The notes beneath the pieces are model-generated. The model was not told where the DNA came from. It did not search any database and saw nothing but the letters and a program-made list of their open reading frames with translations. Both the position numbers and the translations under genes were made by a program. A stretch of DNA of 64,000 bases from Winogradskyella haliclonae. GTDB taxonomy: Bacteria; Bacteroidota; Bacteroidia; Flavobacteriales; Flavobacteriaceae. The stretch is from positions 248,001-312,000 of the forward strand of contig NZ_BMDQ01000001.1 of NCBI RefSeq assembly GCF_014635865.1, read 5' to 3'. This document shows, one piece after another, positions 49,699-58,132 of the stretch. How positions within the stretch are numbered: the stretch's first letter is position 1; the number at the start of each line of letters is the position of its first letter.

Positions 49699-52545
49699 AT
49701 GTCAGACCAAAAACGTCTCTTTTTAGTTGATGCCTATGCCTTAATTTTTCGTGGGTATTATGCCTTTATAAAAAATCCAAGAATAAATTCTAAAGGTGAA
49801 GACACCTCTGCTATTATGGGATTTATGAACTCACTTTTGGATGTTATTAAGCGTGAGCGACCTGACCACTTGGCTGTTTGTTTTGACAAAGGCGGCAGCA
49901 CTGATCGTGTTGAAATGTATCAAGATTATAAAGCCAATAGAGACGAAACTCCAGAAGGCATAAAAACAGCTGTCCCATATATTTATGAAATCCTTAAAGC
50001 CATGCATATTCCTATTATGGTAAAAGAAGGCTATGAAGCTGATGACGTGATTGGCACCTTAGCAAAAAAAGCCGAAAAAGAAGGTTATAAAACGTTTATG
50101 GTGACACCAGATAAAGATTTTGCACAATTGGTCTCAGATAATATTTTCATGTATCGACCAGTGTTTGGTGGTGGTTACGAAACTTGGGGCATTCCTGAAG
50201 TACAGAAAAAATTTGAAGTTACAGATCCTTTACAAGTTATAGATTACTTAGGCATGATGGGAGATGCCTCAGATAATATTCCTGGATTGCCTGGTGTCGG
50301 AGATAAAACAGCAAAGAAATTTTTAGCTCAATTTGGTAGTATGGAAGGCTTATTGGCAAATACTGACCAGCTCAAAGGAAAAATGAAAGAAAAAGTTGAA
50401 GCCAATGGCGAACTTGGTTTGCTTTCAAAAAAATTGGCTACAATTATGCTTGATGTCCCAGTTGAATTTAATGCTAAAGATTTTGAACTTGACCATCCCG
50501 ATGTCGAAAAAGTAAAAGAGATATTTCAGAGTTTAGAGTTCAGGCGATTGACTGATAATTTTGTAAAAACATTTTCTACTGAAGCTCCGACTACAAATAA
50601 TACATCAACAACCGAAGCAAAAACAGAAACTAAAGCCACACCTAAAGCACAAAAATCTGCTGGTGCTGGTCAATTTTCACTATTTGGTGGTGATGCCTCT
50701 TCTAATGAAGAAACAGTCTCAGAATATACTAGAAAGACAGCCGAAACTAGTTCTCACTTTTACCAAAGTGTTTCGCCTGGTATGGCCACAAAGCTATTTG
50801 TAAAAAATTTGATGACTCAAAATTCGGTTTGTTTTGATACCGAAACTACGGGCTTAAATCCATTAACTGCAGAATTGGTTGGTATTGCCTTTTCATGGGA
50901 AGTTGGGAAAGGGTTTTATGTTCCTTTTCCAGAAAACAAAGATGAGGCTCAAGAGTTAATTGAAGAATTACGTCCTTTCTTTGAAAGTGAAACCATTCAG
51001 AAAATTGGACAAAACTTAAAATACGATATTAAGATTTTAGCCAAATATAATATTGACGTAAAAGGGAAATTATTTGACACCATGTTAGCGCATTATTTAA
51101 TCAATCCTGATATGCGACATAACATGGATGTGCTTGCCGAAACCTACCTCAATTATACACCAATCTCTATTACAGAGCTAATTGGCAAAAAAGGAAAAAA
51201 TCAACTCTCTATGAGAGAGGTGCCTTTAGAGAAACAGACTGAATATGCCGTAGAAGATGCAGACATTACGCTACAACTCAAAGAACATTTTGAGAAAGAA
51301 CTTGGAGAAGCCAATACCCAACAATTATTTGACGATATAGAATTGCCTTTACTTCGAGTTTTGGCAGATATGGAGTTGGAAGGCATCAACTTAGATAAAG
51401 ACTTTTTAAATTCATTATCCGAAGAATTAAATAACGACATCTCCAATCTTGAAAAAAGAATATACAATACCGCTGGAGAAGAGTTTAATATTGCTTCACC
51501 AAAACAATTAGGTGTTATTTTATTTGAAAAACTAAAATTAGTAGACAAACCAAAAAAGACTAAAACGGGTCAATATTCTACCGCTGAAGATGTGTTAAGT
51601 TATTTGGCAAAAGACCATCAGATTATTAGAGATGTTCTAGATTTCCGTGGACTTTCAAAACTAAAGAGTACATACGTAGATGCTTTGCCTCTTCAAGTAG
51701 AAGACAGCACCAACCGCGTGCATACAGATTACATGCAAACCGTTGCCGCAACTGGTCGTTTAAGTAGCAATAATCCAAATCTTCAGAATATCCCCATCCG
51801 TACAGAACGTGGTCGCCAGGTAAGGAAAGCATTTGTTCCAAGAAATGAAGATTATACGCTACTCGCTGCAGATTACAGTCAAATTGAATTACGAATCATT
51901 GCTGCATTAAGTGAAGAGGAAACTATGATTGAAGCCTTTAAAAACGGAGAAGATATCCACGCGTCCACCGCTTCAAGAGTCTTTAATGTGCCAATTAGTG
52001 ACGTCTCTAGAGAGCAACGTAGTAATGCCAAAACCGTAAACTTTGGGATTATTTATGGGGTATCGGCATTTGGTTTAAGTAACCAAACGGATTTATCTCG
52101 TAGTGAAGCCAAAGAGCTCATTGATACTTATTACGAAACCTATCCAAAACTTAAAGCTTATATGAGCAAACAGGTAGATTTTGCTCGTGACAATGGCTAT
52201 GTGCAAACCGTTTTAGGACGTCGTCGTTATCTTAAAGATATTAATTCTCGTAATGCTGTTGTCCGTGGTGCGGCAGAACGTAATGCCGTTAATGCACCCA
52301 TCCAAGGTAGTGCTGCAGACATTATTAAGATTGCTATGATTAATATTCATCAAAAATTAAAAGCTAGCGATTACAAATCTAAAATGTTATTGCAAGTACA
52401 TGATGAATTGGTATTCGACGTCTACAAACCTGAGTTAGACAACATGAAATCCCTCATTAAATCTGAGATGGAAAATGCTTATAAATTATCTGTTCCTTTA
52501 GATGTTGAATTAGACATTGGCGATAATTGGTTGGAGGCGCATTAA
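49699..52545 (+). CDS. polA: DNA polymerase I
   Basis: The repair and Okazaki-fragment polymerase. All three domains are present in 948 residues: a 5'-nuclease domain (about 1-290; LFLVDAYALIFRGYYAF, GYEADDVIGTLA), a 3'-5' exonuclease domain (from 370; CFDTETTGLNP with Asp380 and Glu382, so proofreading looks intact) and a polymerase domain (AADYSQIELRIIA, motif A; VHDELVFDV, His901-Asp902-Glu903, motif C). A low-complexity Thr/Ala/Lys linker sits near residues 296-345. The YrdC-type gene follows after 35 bases. Confidence 0.97.
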   Translation: MSDQKRLFLVDAYALIFRGYYAFIKNPRINSKGEDTSAIMGFMNSLLDVIKRERPDHLAVCFDKGGSTDRVEMYQDYKANRDETPEGIKTAVPYIYEILKAMHIPIMVKEGYEADDVIGTLAKKAEKEGYKTFMVTPDKDFAQLVSDNIFMYRPVFGGGYETWGIPEVQKKFEVTDPLQVIDYLGMMGDASDNIPGLPGVGDKTAKKFLAQFGSMEGLLANTDQLKGKMKEKVEANGELGLLSKKLATIMLDVPVEFNAKDFELDHPDVEKVKEIFQSLEFRRLTDNFVKTFSTEAPTTNNTSTTEAKTETKATPKAQKSAGAGQFSLFGGDASSNEETVSEYTRKTAETSSHFYQSVSPGMATKLFVKNLMTQNSVCFDTETTGLNPLTAELVGIAFSWEVGKGFYVPFPENKDEAQELIEELRPFFESETIQKIGQNLKYDIKILAKYNIDVKGKLFDTMLAHYLINPDMRHNMDVLAETYLNYTPISITELIGKKGKNQLSMREVPLEKQTEYAVEDADITLQLKEHFEKELGEANTQQLFDDIELPLLRVLADMELEGINLDKDFLNSLSEELNNDISNLEKRIYNTAGEEFNIASPKQLGVILFEKLKLVDKPKKTKTGQYSTAEDVLSYLAKDHQIIRDVLDFRGLSKLKSTYVDALPLQVEDSTNRVHTDYMQTVAATGRLSSNNPNLQNIPIRTERGRQVRKAFVPRNEDYTLLAADYSQIELRIIAALSEEETMIEAFKNGEDIHASTASRVFNVPISDVSREQRSNAKTVNFGIIYGVSAFGLSNQTDLSRSEAKELIDTYYETYPKLKAYMSKQVDFARDNGYVQTVLGRRRYLKDINSRNAVVRGAAERNAVNAPIQGSAADIIKIAMINIHQKLKASDYKSKMLLQVHDELVFDVYKPELDNMKSLIKSEMENAYKLSVPLDVELDIGDNWLEAH

Positions 52546-52562
52546 ACATCATTTTTTTGAAG

Positions 52563-52570
52563 TAGCTTTG
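52563..52570 (+). promoter_or_regulatory. Candidate -7 box of the Sua5/TsaC gene
   Basis: TAGCTTTG matches TAnnTTTG exactly, ten bases upstream of the ATG. A -33 TTTG at normal distance is not evident. Confidence 0.38.
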
Positions 52571-52580
52571 CGCTCTATCT

Positions 52581-53561
52581 ATGAGTATCATTTCAAAAGA
52601 CATATCAAAAGCAGTAGCATTACTAAATGCTGAAGAATTGGTGGCTATACCTACCGAAACGGTTTATGGTTTAGCTGGTAATATTTTTAGTGAAAGGGCA
52701 ATAAAATTAATATTTGAAACCAAACAACGACCGTTGTTTAATCCTTTGATAGTCCATATTCCATCTTTAGACTATCTTAGTAAAATTGTAGATGATATCC
52801 CTAAGAAAGCCCAACTTCTGGCAGATGCTTTTTGGCCTGGCCCAATAACTCTGGTATTAAAAAAGAAACCTGTAATTCCTGATTTAATAACGGCAGGCAA
52901 AGCTACTGTAGCCGTGCGCATCCCAAATCATCCAATCACATTAGAGTTATTAAAACAGTTAGATTTTCCTTTAGCTGCTCCAAGTGCAAATCCGTTTAAC
53001 CGAATTAGTCCTACAACAGCTAAGCACGTGGAAGATTATTTTAAAAATGATATAAAAATGGTGCTCGATGGTGGTGCGTGCAAAAGTGGTATAGAATCTA
53101 CAATTATTGGTTTTGAAGATGAAGAGCCTATTATTTATAGACTTGGCTCAACACCTATAGAAGCTATTGAAAAAGTGGTTGGAAAAATTGAGCTTAAAAA
53201 TAGTTCAGCTAAGCATGATGGAAATCAAAAAGATAGCGCACCTAATGCTCCAGGAATGTTGGCACGTCATTACTCACCAAGGACAAAAACGATTCTTACC
53301 GATGATTTGGCTAAAGCCATTTCTCAAAACCAAGATAAAAACATCGGTATTTTATCTTTGAATTCTGAATTTGAAAATCCCGCTGTGAAATTTCAAGTAA
53401 AACTTTCACTAAATGAAAATTTGCAGGAAGCTGCTTCAAATCTGTACGATGCATTACATGAGCTTGATGCCGCAAATCTAGATATAATTATTGCAGAACG
53501 TTTTCCTAATTACGATTTAGGAAAATCTATTAATGACAGATTAGAGAGAGCAACAAAATAA
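52581..53561 (+). CDS. L-threonylcarbamoyladenylate synthase (Sua5/YrdC type)
   Basis: It makes threonylcarbamoyl-AMP from threonine, bicarbonate and ATP, the first step of the t6A modification of tRNAs decoding ANN codons. The YrdC domain (residues 1-200) shows PTETVYGLAGN, KQRPLFNPLIVHI, FWPGPITLVLKKK, VAVRIPNHP and LAAPSANPFNRISPT. The C-terminal extension (about 200-326; APGMLARHYSPRTKT) is that of the longer Sua5 branch, which distinguishes it from short TsaC. The gene is transcribed with or close after polA. Confidence 0.93.
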   Translation: MSIISKDISKAVALLNAEELVAIPTETVYGLAGNIFSERAIKLIFETKQRPLFNPLIVHIPSLDYLSKIVDDIPKKAQLLADAFWPGPITLVLKKKPVIPDLITAGKATVAVRIPNHPITLELLKQLDFPLAAPSANPFNRISPTTAKHVEDYFKNDIKMVLDGGACKSGIESTIIGFEDEEPIIYRLGSTPIEAIEKVVGKIELKNSSAKHDGNQKDSAPNAPGMLARHYSPRTKTILTDDLAKAISQNQDKNIGILSLNSEFENPAVKFQVKLSLNENLQEAASNLYDALHELDAANLDIIIAERFPNYDLGKSINDRLERATK

Positions 53562-53621
53562 TCTTCAACATTTCAAATTTTATACCCATTGATTTTCAGC
53601 TTAAAAAAACATTAGCTAAGG

Positions 53622-53652
53622 TTTGTCAATCCAATAAGTTATCGTAAATTTG
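53622..53652 (+). promoter_or_regulatory. Promoter of the rplM operon
   Basis: A complete Bacteroidota promoter: TTTG (53622-53625), 19 bases, TAAATTTG (53645-53652). Transcription would start near 53658, leaving a leader of about 64 bases. Confidence 0.72.
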
Positions 53653-53656
53653 CAAA

Positions 53657-53705
53657 CTCTTTTTCGGAAGAGGAATGTTTAATCAATTGTATCATAGTGG
53701 TACAA
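53657..53705 (+). promoter_or_regulatory. Structured leader of rplM (two hairpins)
   Basis: CTCTTT and GGAAGAG pair around a TTCG loop (53657-53672), and TTGTATCA with TGGTACAA form an eight-pair stem around TAG (53687-53705). The second hairpin ends 16 bases before the GTG start. The arrangement suggests autogenous translational control by L13, as seen for other ribosomal-protein leaders. Confidence 0.5.
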
Positions 53706-53721
53706 CATAAATCAAATTAGT

Positions 53722-54177
53722 GTGGATACATTAAGCTACAAAACAGTTTCAGCTAACAAAGCTACCGTTAATAAGGAGTGGGTTTTAGTTGATGCTGAAG
53801 GACAAACTTTAGGTCGCTTAGCTTCAAGAGTAGCAATACTTTTAAGAGGTAAGCACAAACCTAATTTTACGCCACACGTTGATTGCGGTGACAATGTAAT
53901 TGTTGTTAATGCAGAAAAAATCAACTTAACTGGTAATAAGTGGACAGATAAAAGTTATATCCGTCACACAGGTTATCCAGGTGGACAAAGAAGCCTGACA
54001 GCTACTGAGATGTTTGAGAAAGACCCTAGCAGATTAGTAGAAAAGTCAGTAAAAGGAATGTTACCTAAAAACAAATTAGGAGCAGTTCTTTTTAGAAACT
54101 TAACAGTTGTTTCTGGTACTGAGCACGCTCACGAAGCGCAGAAGCCAAAAGCAATTAACTTAAACGAAATTAACTAA
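53722..54177 (+). CDS. rplM: 50S ribosomal protein L13
   Basis: A protein of the large ribosomal subunit, 151 residues, required early in 50S assembly. [20 protein letters not shown] and [20 protein letters not shown] are family motifs, and [20 protein letters not shown] follows. The start is GTG ([20 protein letters not shown]), which could be a point for translational control given the hairpin just upstream. Its TAA overlaps the ATG of rpsI by one base, so the two are translationally coupled. Confidence 0.97.
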   Translation: MDTLSYKTVSANKATVNKEWVLVDAEGQTLGRLASRVAILLRGKHKPNFTPHVDCGDNVIVVNAEKINLTGNKWTDKSYIRHTGYPGGQRSLTATEMFEKDPSRLVEKSVKGMLPKNKLGAVLFRNLTVVSGTEHAHEAQKPKAINLNEIN

Positions 54178-54563
54178 TGGAAGTAATTCACAAAATTGGC
54201 CGTAGAAAGACGGCTGTTGCTCGTGTGTACGTTGCCAAAGGAAAAGGTAACATCACGGTGAACAAAAAAGACATGGCGGATTATTTTACTACTGCAACAT
54301 TGCAGTATAAAGTAAACCAACCTTTAGCCTTGACTAACAATGATGGCAACTTTGATATTACTGTAAACGTATACGGAGGTGGTATCACCGGCCAGGCAGA
54401 AGCAATACGTTTAGCATTATCTCGCGCAATGTGTGAGCTTGATGCTGAAAACAGAGCAATATTAAAGCCAGAAGGTCTATTAACTAGAGATCCAAGAATG
54501 GTAGAGCGTAAGAAATTCGGTCAGAAGAAAGCGCGTAAGAAGTTCCAATTCTCGAAACGTTAA
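54177..54563 (+). CDS. rpsI: 30S ribosomal protein S9
   Basis: A 128-residue protein of the small subunit whose C-terminal tail reaches the P-site tRNA. HKIGRRKTAVARVYVAKGKG and VYGGGITGQAEAIRLALSRA are signature stretches, and the basic tail is KKFGQKKARKKFQFSKR with the invariant terminal Lys-Arg. It starts at the base where rplM ends and is closed by a long hairpin (54580-54611). Confidence 0.98.
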   Translation: MEVIHKIGRRKTAVARVYVAKGKGNITVNKKDMADYFTTATLQYKVNQPLALTNNDGNFDITVNVYGGGITGQAEAIRLALSRAMCELDAENRAILKPEGLLTRDPRMVERKKFGQKKARKKFQFSKR

Positions 54564-54579
54564 TATCCAAACAACACTT

Positions 54580-54625
54580 AATTCAGAGTCTGTTAATTCA
54601 GATTCTGAATTATTTTATTTTATTG
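54580..54625 (+). terminator. Terminator after rpsI
   Basis: AATTCAGAGTCTG and CAGATTCTGAATT form a 13-pair stem (one G-T wobble) around TTAATT, followed by a T-rich tract. It separates the L13/S9 unit from the S2/EF-Ts unit. Confidence 0.78.
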
Positions 54626-54630
54626 AAATC

Positions 54631-54645
54631 GCTGAAAATTTCGGC
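54631..54645. repeat. Small dispersed inverted repeat, copy 3
   Basis: GCTGAAA-A-TTTCGGC, related to the hairpins at 10811-10830 and 13640-13660. Here it lies in the rpsB leader region. Confidence 0.45.
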
Positions 54646-54654
54646 AAAAAATTA

Positions 54655-54774
54655 AACCAGTTATTGTTGTCCATGATGGTAACATCAGGATTTAGTTTAG
54701 CATCTAAATGGTTAAGGCAAGCAAAAGCGACCACTTAATCATTGCTAATTCAACAGAACGTAAACTATTACAAA
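54655..54774 (+). promoter_or_regulatory. Leader region of rpsB, possibly S2-binding
   Basis: The 120 bases before rpsB contain no gene. They hold GATG-GTAA-CATC (a GNRA-type tetraloop stem), TTTAG...CTAAA pairing, and GCAAGC/GCGACC segments. This length and structure resemble rpsB leaders that bind S2 for feedback control. The call is structural inference only. Confidence 0.4.
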
Positions 54775-55557
54775 ATGGAAAAAGTAGAAGTAAAAGAATT
54801 ACTTGAAGCAGGTGTACACTTCGGTCACCTAACACGTAAGTGGGATCCAAACATGGCGCCTTACATCTATATGGAGCGTAACGGCATCCATATTATTAAC
54901 CTTTACAAAACTGCAGCTAAGATTAACGAAACTGCTGAAGCAATGAAAAAAATCGCTGCTTCAGGTAAGAAAATCTTATTTGTAGCTACAAAAAAACAAG
55001 CAAAAGACATTGTTGCTGATAAAGCAGGTGCTGTAAACCAGCCATACATTACAGAAAGATGGCCTGGTGGAATGTTAACTAACTTCGTAACTATCCGTAA
55101 AGCTGTTAAGAAAATGGCTGCAATTGACAGAATGAAGAAAGACGGAACGTTTAACTCTTTATCTAAAAAAGAGCGTTTACAAGTAGACCGTCAACGTGCT
55201 AAATTAGAGAAAAACTTAGGTTCTATCTCAGACATGACACGTTTGCCAGGTGCTTTATTCGTTGTAGATATTAAGCGTGAGCACATTGCTATTAAAGAAG
55301 CTCAAAAATTAAATATCCCAATCTTTGCAATGGTAGATACTAACTCTGACCCACGTCAGGTAGATTATATAATTCCTGCAAATGATGATGCTTCTAAGTC
55401 TATCGATAAAGTTTTATCTATCGTAACTTCTGCAGTAGCAGATGGTTTAAGCGAAAGAAAAGCTGAGCGTACAGAAAAAGAAGATAAAGCAGCAGCTCCA
55501 GCACCAAAAGCTGAAGCTAAGAAAGCGGCTCCAGTTGCAGCTCAAGAAGAAGAATAA
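54775..55557 (+). CDS. rpsB: 30S ribosomal protein S2
   Basis: A small-subunit protein of 260 residues binding near the 16S 3' domain and S1. LLEAGVHFGHLTRKWDPNMA, VNQPYITERWPGGMLTNF, LPGALFVVDIKREHIAI and IFAMVDTNSDP are family motifs. The C-terminus is an Ala/Lys/Glu-rich tail. The frame opens 11 codons upstream at a TTG, but the ATG at 54775 (MEKVEVKELLEAG) is the conserved start. EF-Ts follows after 86 bases. Confidence 0.97.
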   Translation: MEKVEVKELLEAGVHFGHLTRKWDPNMAPYIYMERNGIHIINLYKTAAKINETAEAMKKIAASGKKILFVATKKQAKDIVADKAGAVNQPYITERWPGGMLTNFVTIRKAVKKMAAIDRMKKDGTFNSLSKKERLQVDRQRAKLEKNLGSISDMTRLPGALFVVDIKREHIAIKEAQKLNIPIFAMVDTNSDPRQVDYIIPANDDASKSIDKVLSIVTSAVADGLSERKAERTEKEDKAAAPAPKAEAKKAAPVAAQEEE

Positions 55558-55643
55558 ATAAAAGAATTATACAATAGTTAGAGTCGTTTAATTCTTTTCA
55601 AATCAGAAAATAGTTAAGCGACTTTTTCAAATTTTAATATACT

Positions 55644-56618
55644 ATGGAAAACACAGTAAAAATTTCAGCAGCAGAAGTAAATAAGCTTAGAAAAGCTACT
55701 GGTGCTGGTATGATGGATTGTAAAAAAGCACTAGTTGAAGCTGGTGGTGATTTTGACAAAGCAATCGAAGTTTTACGTAAAAAAGGACAAAAAGTTGCAG
55801 CTAAAAGAGCAGACAGAGAGTCTTCTGAAGGTGCAGCTGTTGCAAAAATTAATGCAGATAATACAAAAGGTATTGCACTTGTATTAGGTTGTGAAACTGA
55901 TTTTGTTGGTAAAAACGAAAACTTTTTAAAGTTAGCAAGTGACTTTGGAGATATCGCTTTAAACTACAGCAACAAAGAAGATTTCTTAGCTGCTGATTTT
56001 GGCGGAATGACTGTAGCTGAAAAATTAGTTGAACAAACTGGTGTAATTGGTGAGAAATTAGACATCAATGCATTTGAAGTTATAGAAGCTGCTTATGTTG
56101 GTTCTTACGTTCACATTAACAAAATTGCTGCTATCGTTGGTTTCTCTGCTAAGGTAGATAACGTTGAAGCTTTAGGCAAAGATGTTGCTATGCAAGTTGC
56201 CTCAATGGGTGCAACTACATTATCTTACAAAGATTTTGATCCAGCTTATGTAGCTTCAGAAACTGAAGCGCGTATCGCAGTTATCGAAAAAGATAATATC
56301 GAATTAGCACGTTTAGGAAAGACTTTAAAGAATGTACCAAAATACATCTCTATGTCTCAATTAACTCCTGAAGTGTTAGCACAAGCTGAAGAAGATGCAA
56401 AAGCTGAACTAAAAGCTGAAGGTAAGCCAGAACAAATCTGGGATCGCATTTTACCAGGTAAGATGGAACGTTTTATCTCTGATAACACAACATTAGATAA
56501 TGAGCAGTGTTTATTAGACCAAGCATTTATTAAAGACGAAAAGAAAACTGTTGCACAATATGTAGCCACTTATGGTGAGGTAGAAGTAACAGGATTTAAG
56601 CGTGCTACAGTAGGGTAA
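55644..56618 (+). CDS. tsf: Elongation factor Ts
   Basis: The guanine nucleotide exchange factor of EF-Tu. The N-terminal UBA-like part has EVNKLRKATGAGMMDCKKAL, and the TDFVGKNENF core motif that enters EF-Tu is present. The protein is 324 residues, longer than the E. coli protein, with a C-terminal DQAFIKDEKKTVAQYV module. It is cotranscribed with rpsB by position, and a perfect palindrome terminator lies 19 bases downstream. Confidence 0.97.
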   Translation: MENTVKISAAEVNKLRKATGAGMMDCKKALVEAGGDFDKAIEVLRKKGQKVAAKRADRESSEGAAVAKINADNTKGIALVLGCETDFVGKNENFLKLASDFGDIALNYSNKEDFLAADFGGMTVAEKLVEQTGVIGEKLDINAFEVIEAAYVGSYVHINKIAAIVGFSAKVDNVEALGKDVAMQVASMGATTLSYKDFDPAYVASETEARIAVIEKDNIELARLGKTLKNVPKYISMSQLTPEVLAQAEEDAKAELKAEGKPEQIWDRILPGKMERFISDNTTLDNEQCLLDQAFIKDEKKTVAQYVATYGEVEVTGFKRATVG

Positions 56619-56636
56619 TTAATAACCTATATATAC

Positions 56637-56670
56637 AAAAAAAGCCTTCAGAATTCTGAAGGCTTTTTTT
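56637..56670. terminator. Perfect palindromic terminator after tsf
   Basis: A 34-base perfect palindrome with arms containing AAGCCTTCAG and CTGAAGGCTT, ending in a run of seven T (and starting in seven A). It separates tsf from pyrH. Confidence 0.9.
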
Positions 56671-56742
56671 ATGAGCGATACTCTCAAAACTATAATACAA
56701 ATCACGATATATATTTCACTTTTAAACCTAGCAATAATTGTT

Positions 56743-56750
56743 TAGCTTTG
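56743..56750 (+). promoter_or_regulatory. Candidate -7 box of pyrH
   Basis: TAGCTTTG matches TAnnTTTG exactly, 20 bases upstream of the pyrH ATG and downstream of the tsf terminator, so pyrH-frr is likely its own unit. Confidence 0.5.
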
Positions 56751-56770
56751 CTTAACTTTCAAAACATCCA

Positions 56771-57478
56771 ATGAAATTTAAAAGAATACTACTCAAACTT
56801 TCTGGCGAAGCCTTAATGGGCAATAGACAATATGGTATTGATCCAGAGCGTCTTTCAGAATATGCCCATGATATAAAAACCATAACAGATCAAGGGGTTG
56901 AAGTTGCTATTGTTATTGGTGGCGGAAACATCTTTAGAGGTGTTGCAGGTGCAAGTAACGGTATGGATCGTGTACAAGGTGATCATATGGGCATGTTAGC
57001 TACTGTTATTAACGGACTTGCTCTACAAGGTGCTTTAGAAGATGCAGGCATACCTACACGTTTGCAAACAGCTATAAAAATTAATGAGGTGGCTGAGCCT
57101 TTTATTCGCCGCAAAGCCATGCGTCATTTAGAAAAAGGCCGCGTTGTGATTTTTGGTGGCGGAACAGGAAATCCATATTTTACAACAGATTCTGCAGCAG
57201 TATTACGTGCGATTGAGATTGAAGCCGATGTCATTTTAAAAGGGACTCGTGTCGATGGTATATATAATGTAGATCCAGAAAAAGATAGTAATGCCATTAA
57301 ATTTGATCATATTACTTTTGAAGATGTTCTACAAAAAGGCTTAAAAGTTATGGATACAACTGCATTTACATTAAGTCAAGAAAACGAACTCCCAATAATC
57401 GTTTTTGATATGAACAAAAAAGGTAATTTATTAAAAGTTGTCTCTGGTGAAAATATTGGCACCAAAGTTAACTTATAA
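56771..57478 (+). CDS. pyrH: UMP kinase
   Basis: It phosphorylates UMP to UDP in pyrimidine synthesis; bacterial PyrH is a hexamer of the amino-acid kinase fold. [46 protein letters not shown] and [16 protein letters not shown] are signature stretches of the nucleotide and phosphoryl sites. Length 235. frr follows after 44 bases, the usual pyrH-frr pairing. Confidence 0.97.
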   Translation: MKFKRILLKLSGEALMGNRQYGIDPERLSEYAHDIKTITDQGVEVAIVIGGGNIFRGVAGASNGMDRVQGDHMGMLATVINGLALQGALEDAGIPTRLQTAIKINEVAEPFIRRKAMRHLEKGRVVIFGGGTGNPYFTTDSAAVLRAIEIEADVILKGTRVDGIYNVDPEKDSNAIKFDHITFEDVLQKGLKVMDTTAFTLSQENELPIIVFDMNKKGNLLKVVSGENIGTKVNL

Positions 57479-57522
57479 GGTTTGGCTCAAATTTTGATAA
57501 TGTTTCATTAAAATTTAACAAC

Positions 57523-58077
57523 ATGAATGAAGAGATTCAATTTATTATAGATACAGCAAAAGAAGCTATGGAAGGTGCATTAAAGCATCTCGAAAAACAA
57601 TTAGTGAATATTAGAGCAGGCAAAGCCAGTCCTTCTATGCTAGGTAGTGTCATGGTGGACTATTATGGTTCTCAAACACCTTTAAATCAAGTAGCTAATG
57701 TCAACACACCTGATGGGCGTACCATTACTGTACAACCTTGGGAAAAATCAATGCTTCAAGAGATTGAACGTGGTATAATGATAGCTAATCTTGGGTTTAA
57801 TCCTATGAATAATGGCGAAAGTATTATTATCAATGTTCCGCCATTAACCGAAGAACGTCGTAGAGAATTGGCAAAGCAGGCCAAAGCTGAAGCTGAAGAT
57901 GCAAAAGTTGGTATACGTAACGCACGTAAAGAGGCTAATAACGATATCAAAAAAACAGACGTATCCGAAGATTTTCAGAAAAATGCTGAGATTGACGTAC
58001 AAGAACTTACAGATAAACACGTTAATACAGTAGACCAAATACTTGGTGCTAAAGAAAAAGAGATTATGACGGTGTAA
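57523..58077 (+). CDS. frr: Ribosome recycling factor
   Basis: With EF-G it splits the post-termination ribosome. The 184-residue sequence has LVNIRAGKASPSMLGSVMVD, TPLNQVANVNTPDGRTI and VPPLTEERRRELAKQAKAEA, the hinge and helix-bundle motifs. A perfect GGTGTAATT/AATTACACC palindrome (58071-58088) spans its stop codon and may end the transcript. Confidence 0.97.
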   Translation: MNEEIQFIIDTAKEAMEGALKHLEKQLVNIRAGKASPSMLGSVMVDYYGSQTPLNQVANVNTPDGRTITVQPWEKSMLQEIERGIMIANLGFNPMNNGESIIINVPPLTEERRRELAKQAKAEAEDAKVGIRNARKEANNDIKKTDVSEDFQKNAEIDVQELTDKHVNTVDQILGAKEKEIMTV

Positions 58078-58132
58078 TTAATTACACCATCCCTCTTTTA
58101 TTTTAATCCATTAACTACAAACTATCCAATTG

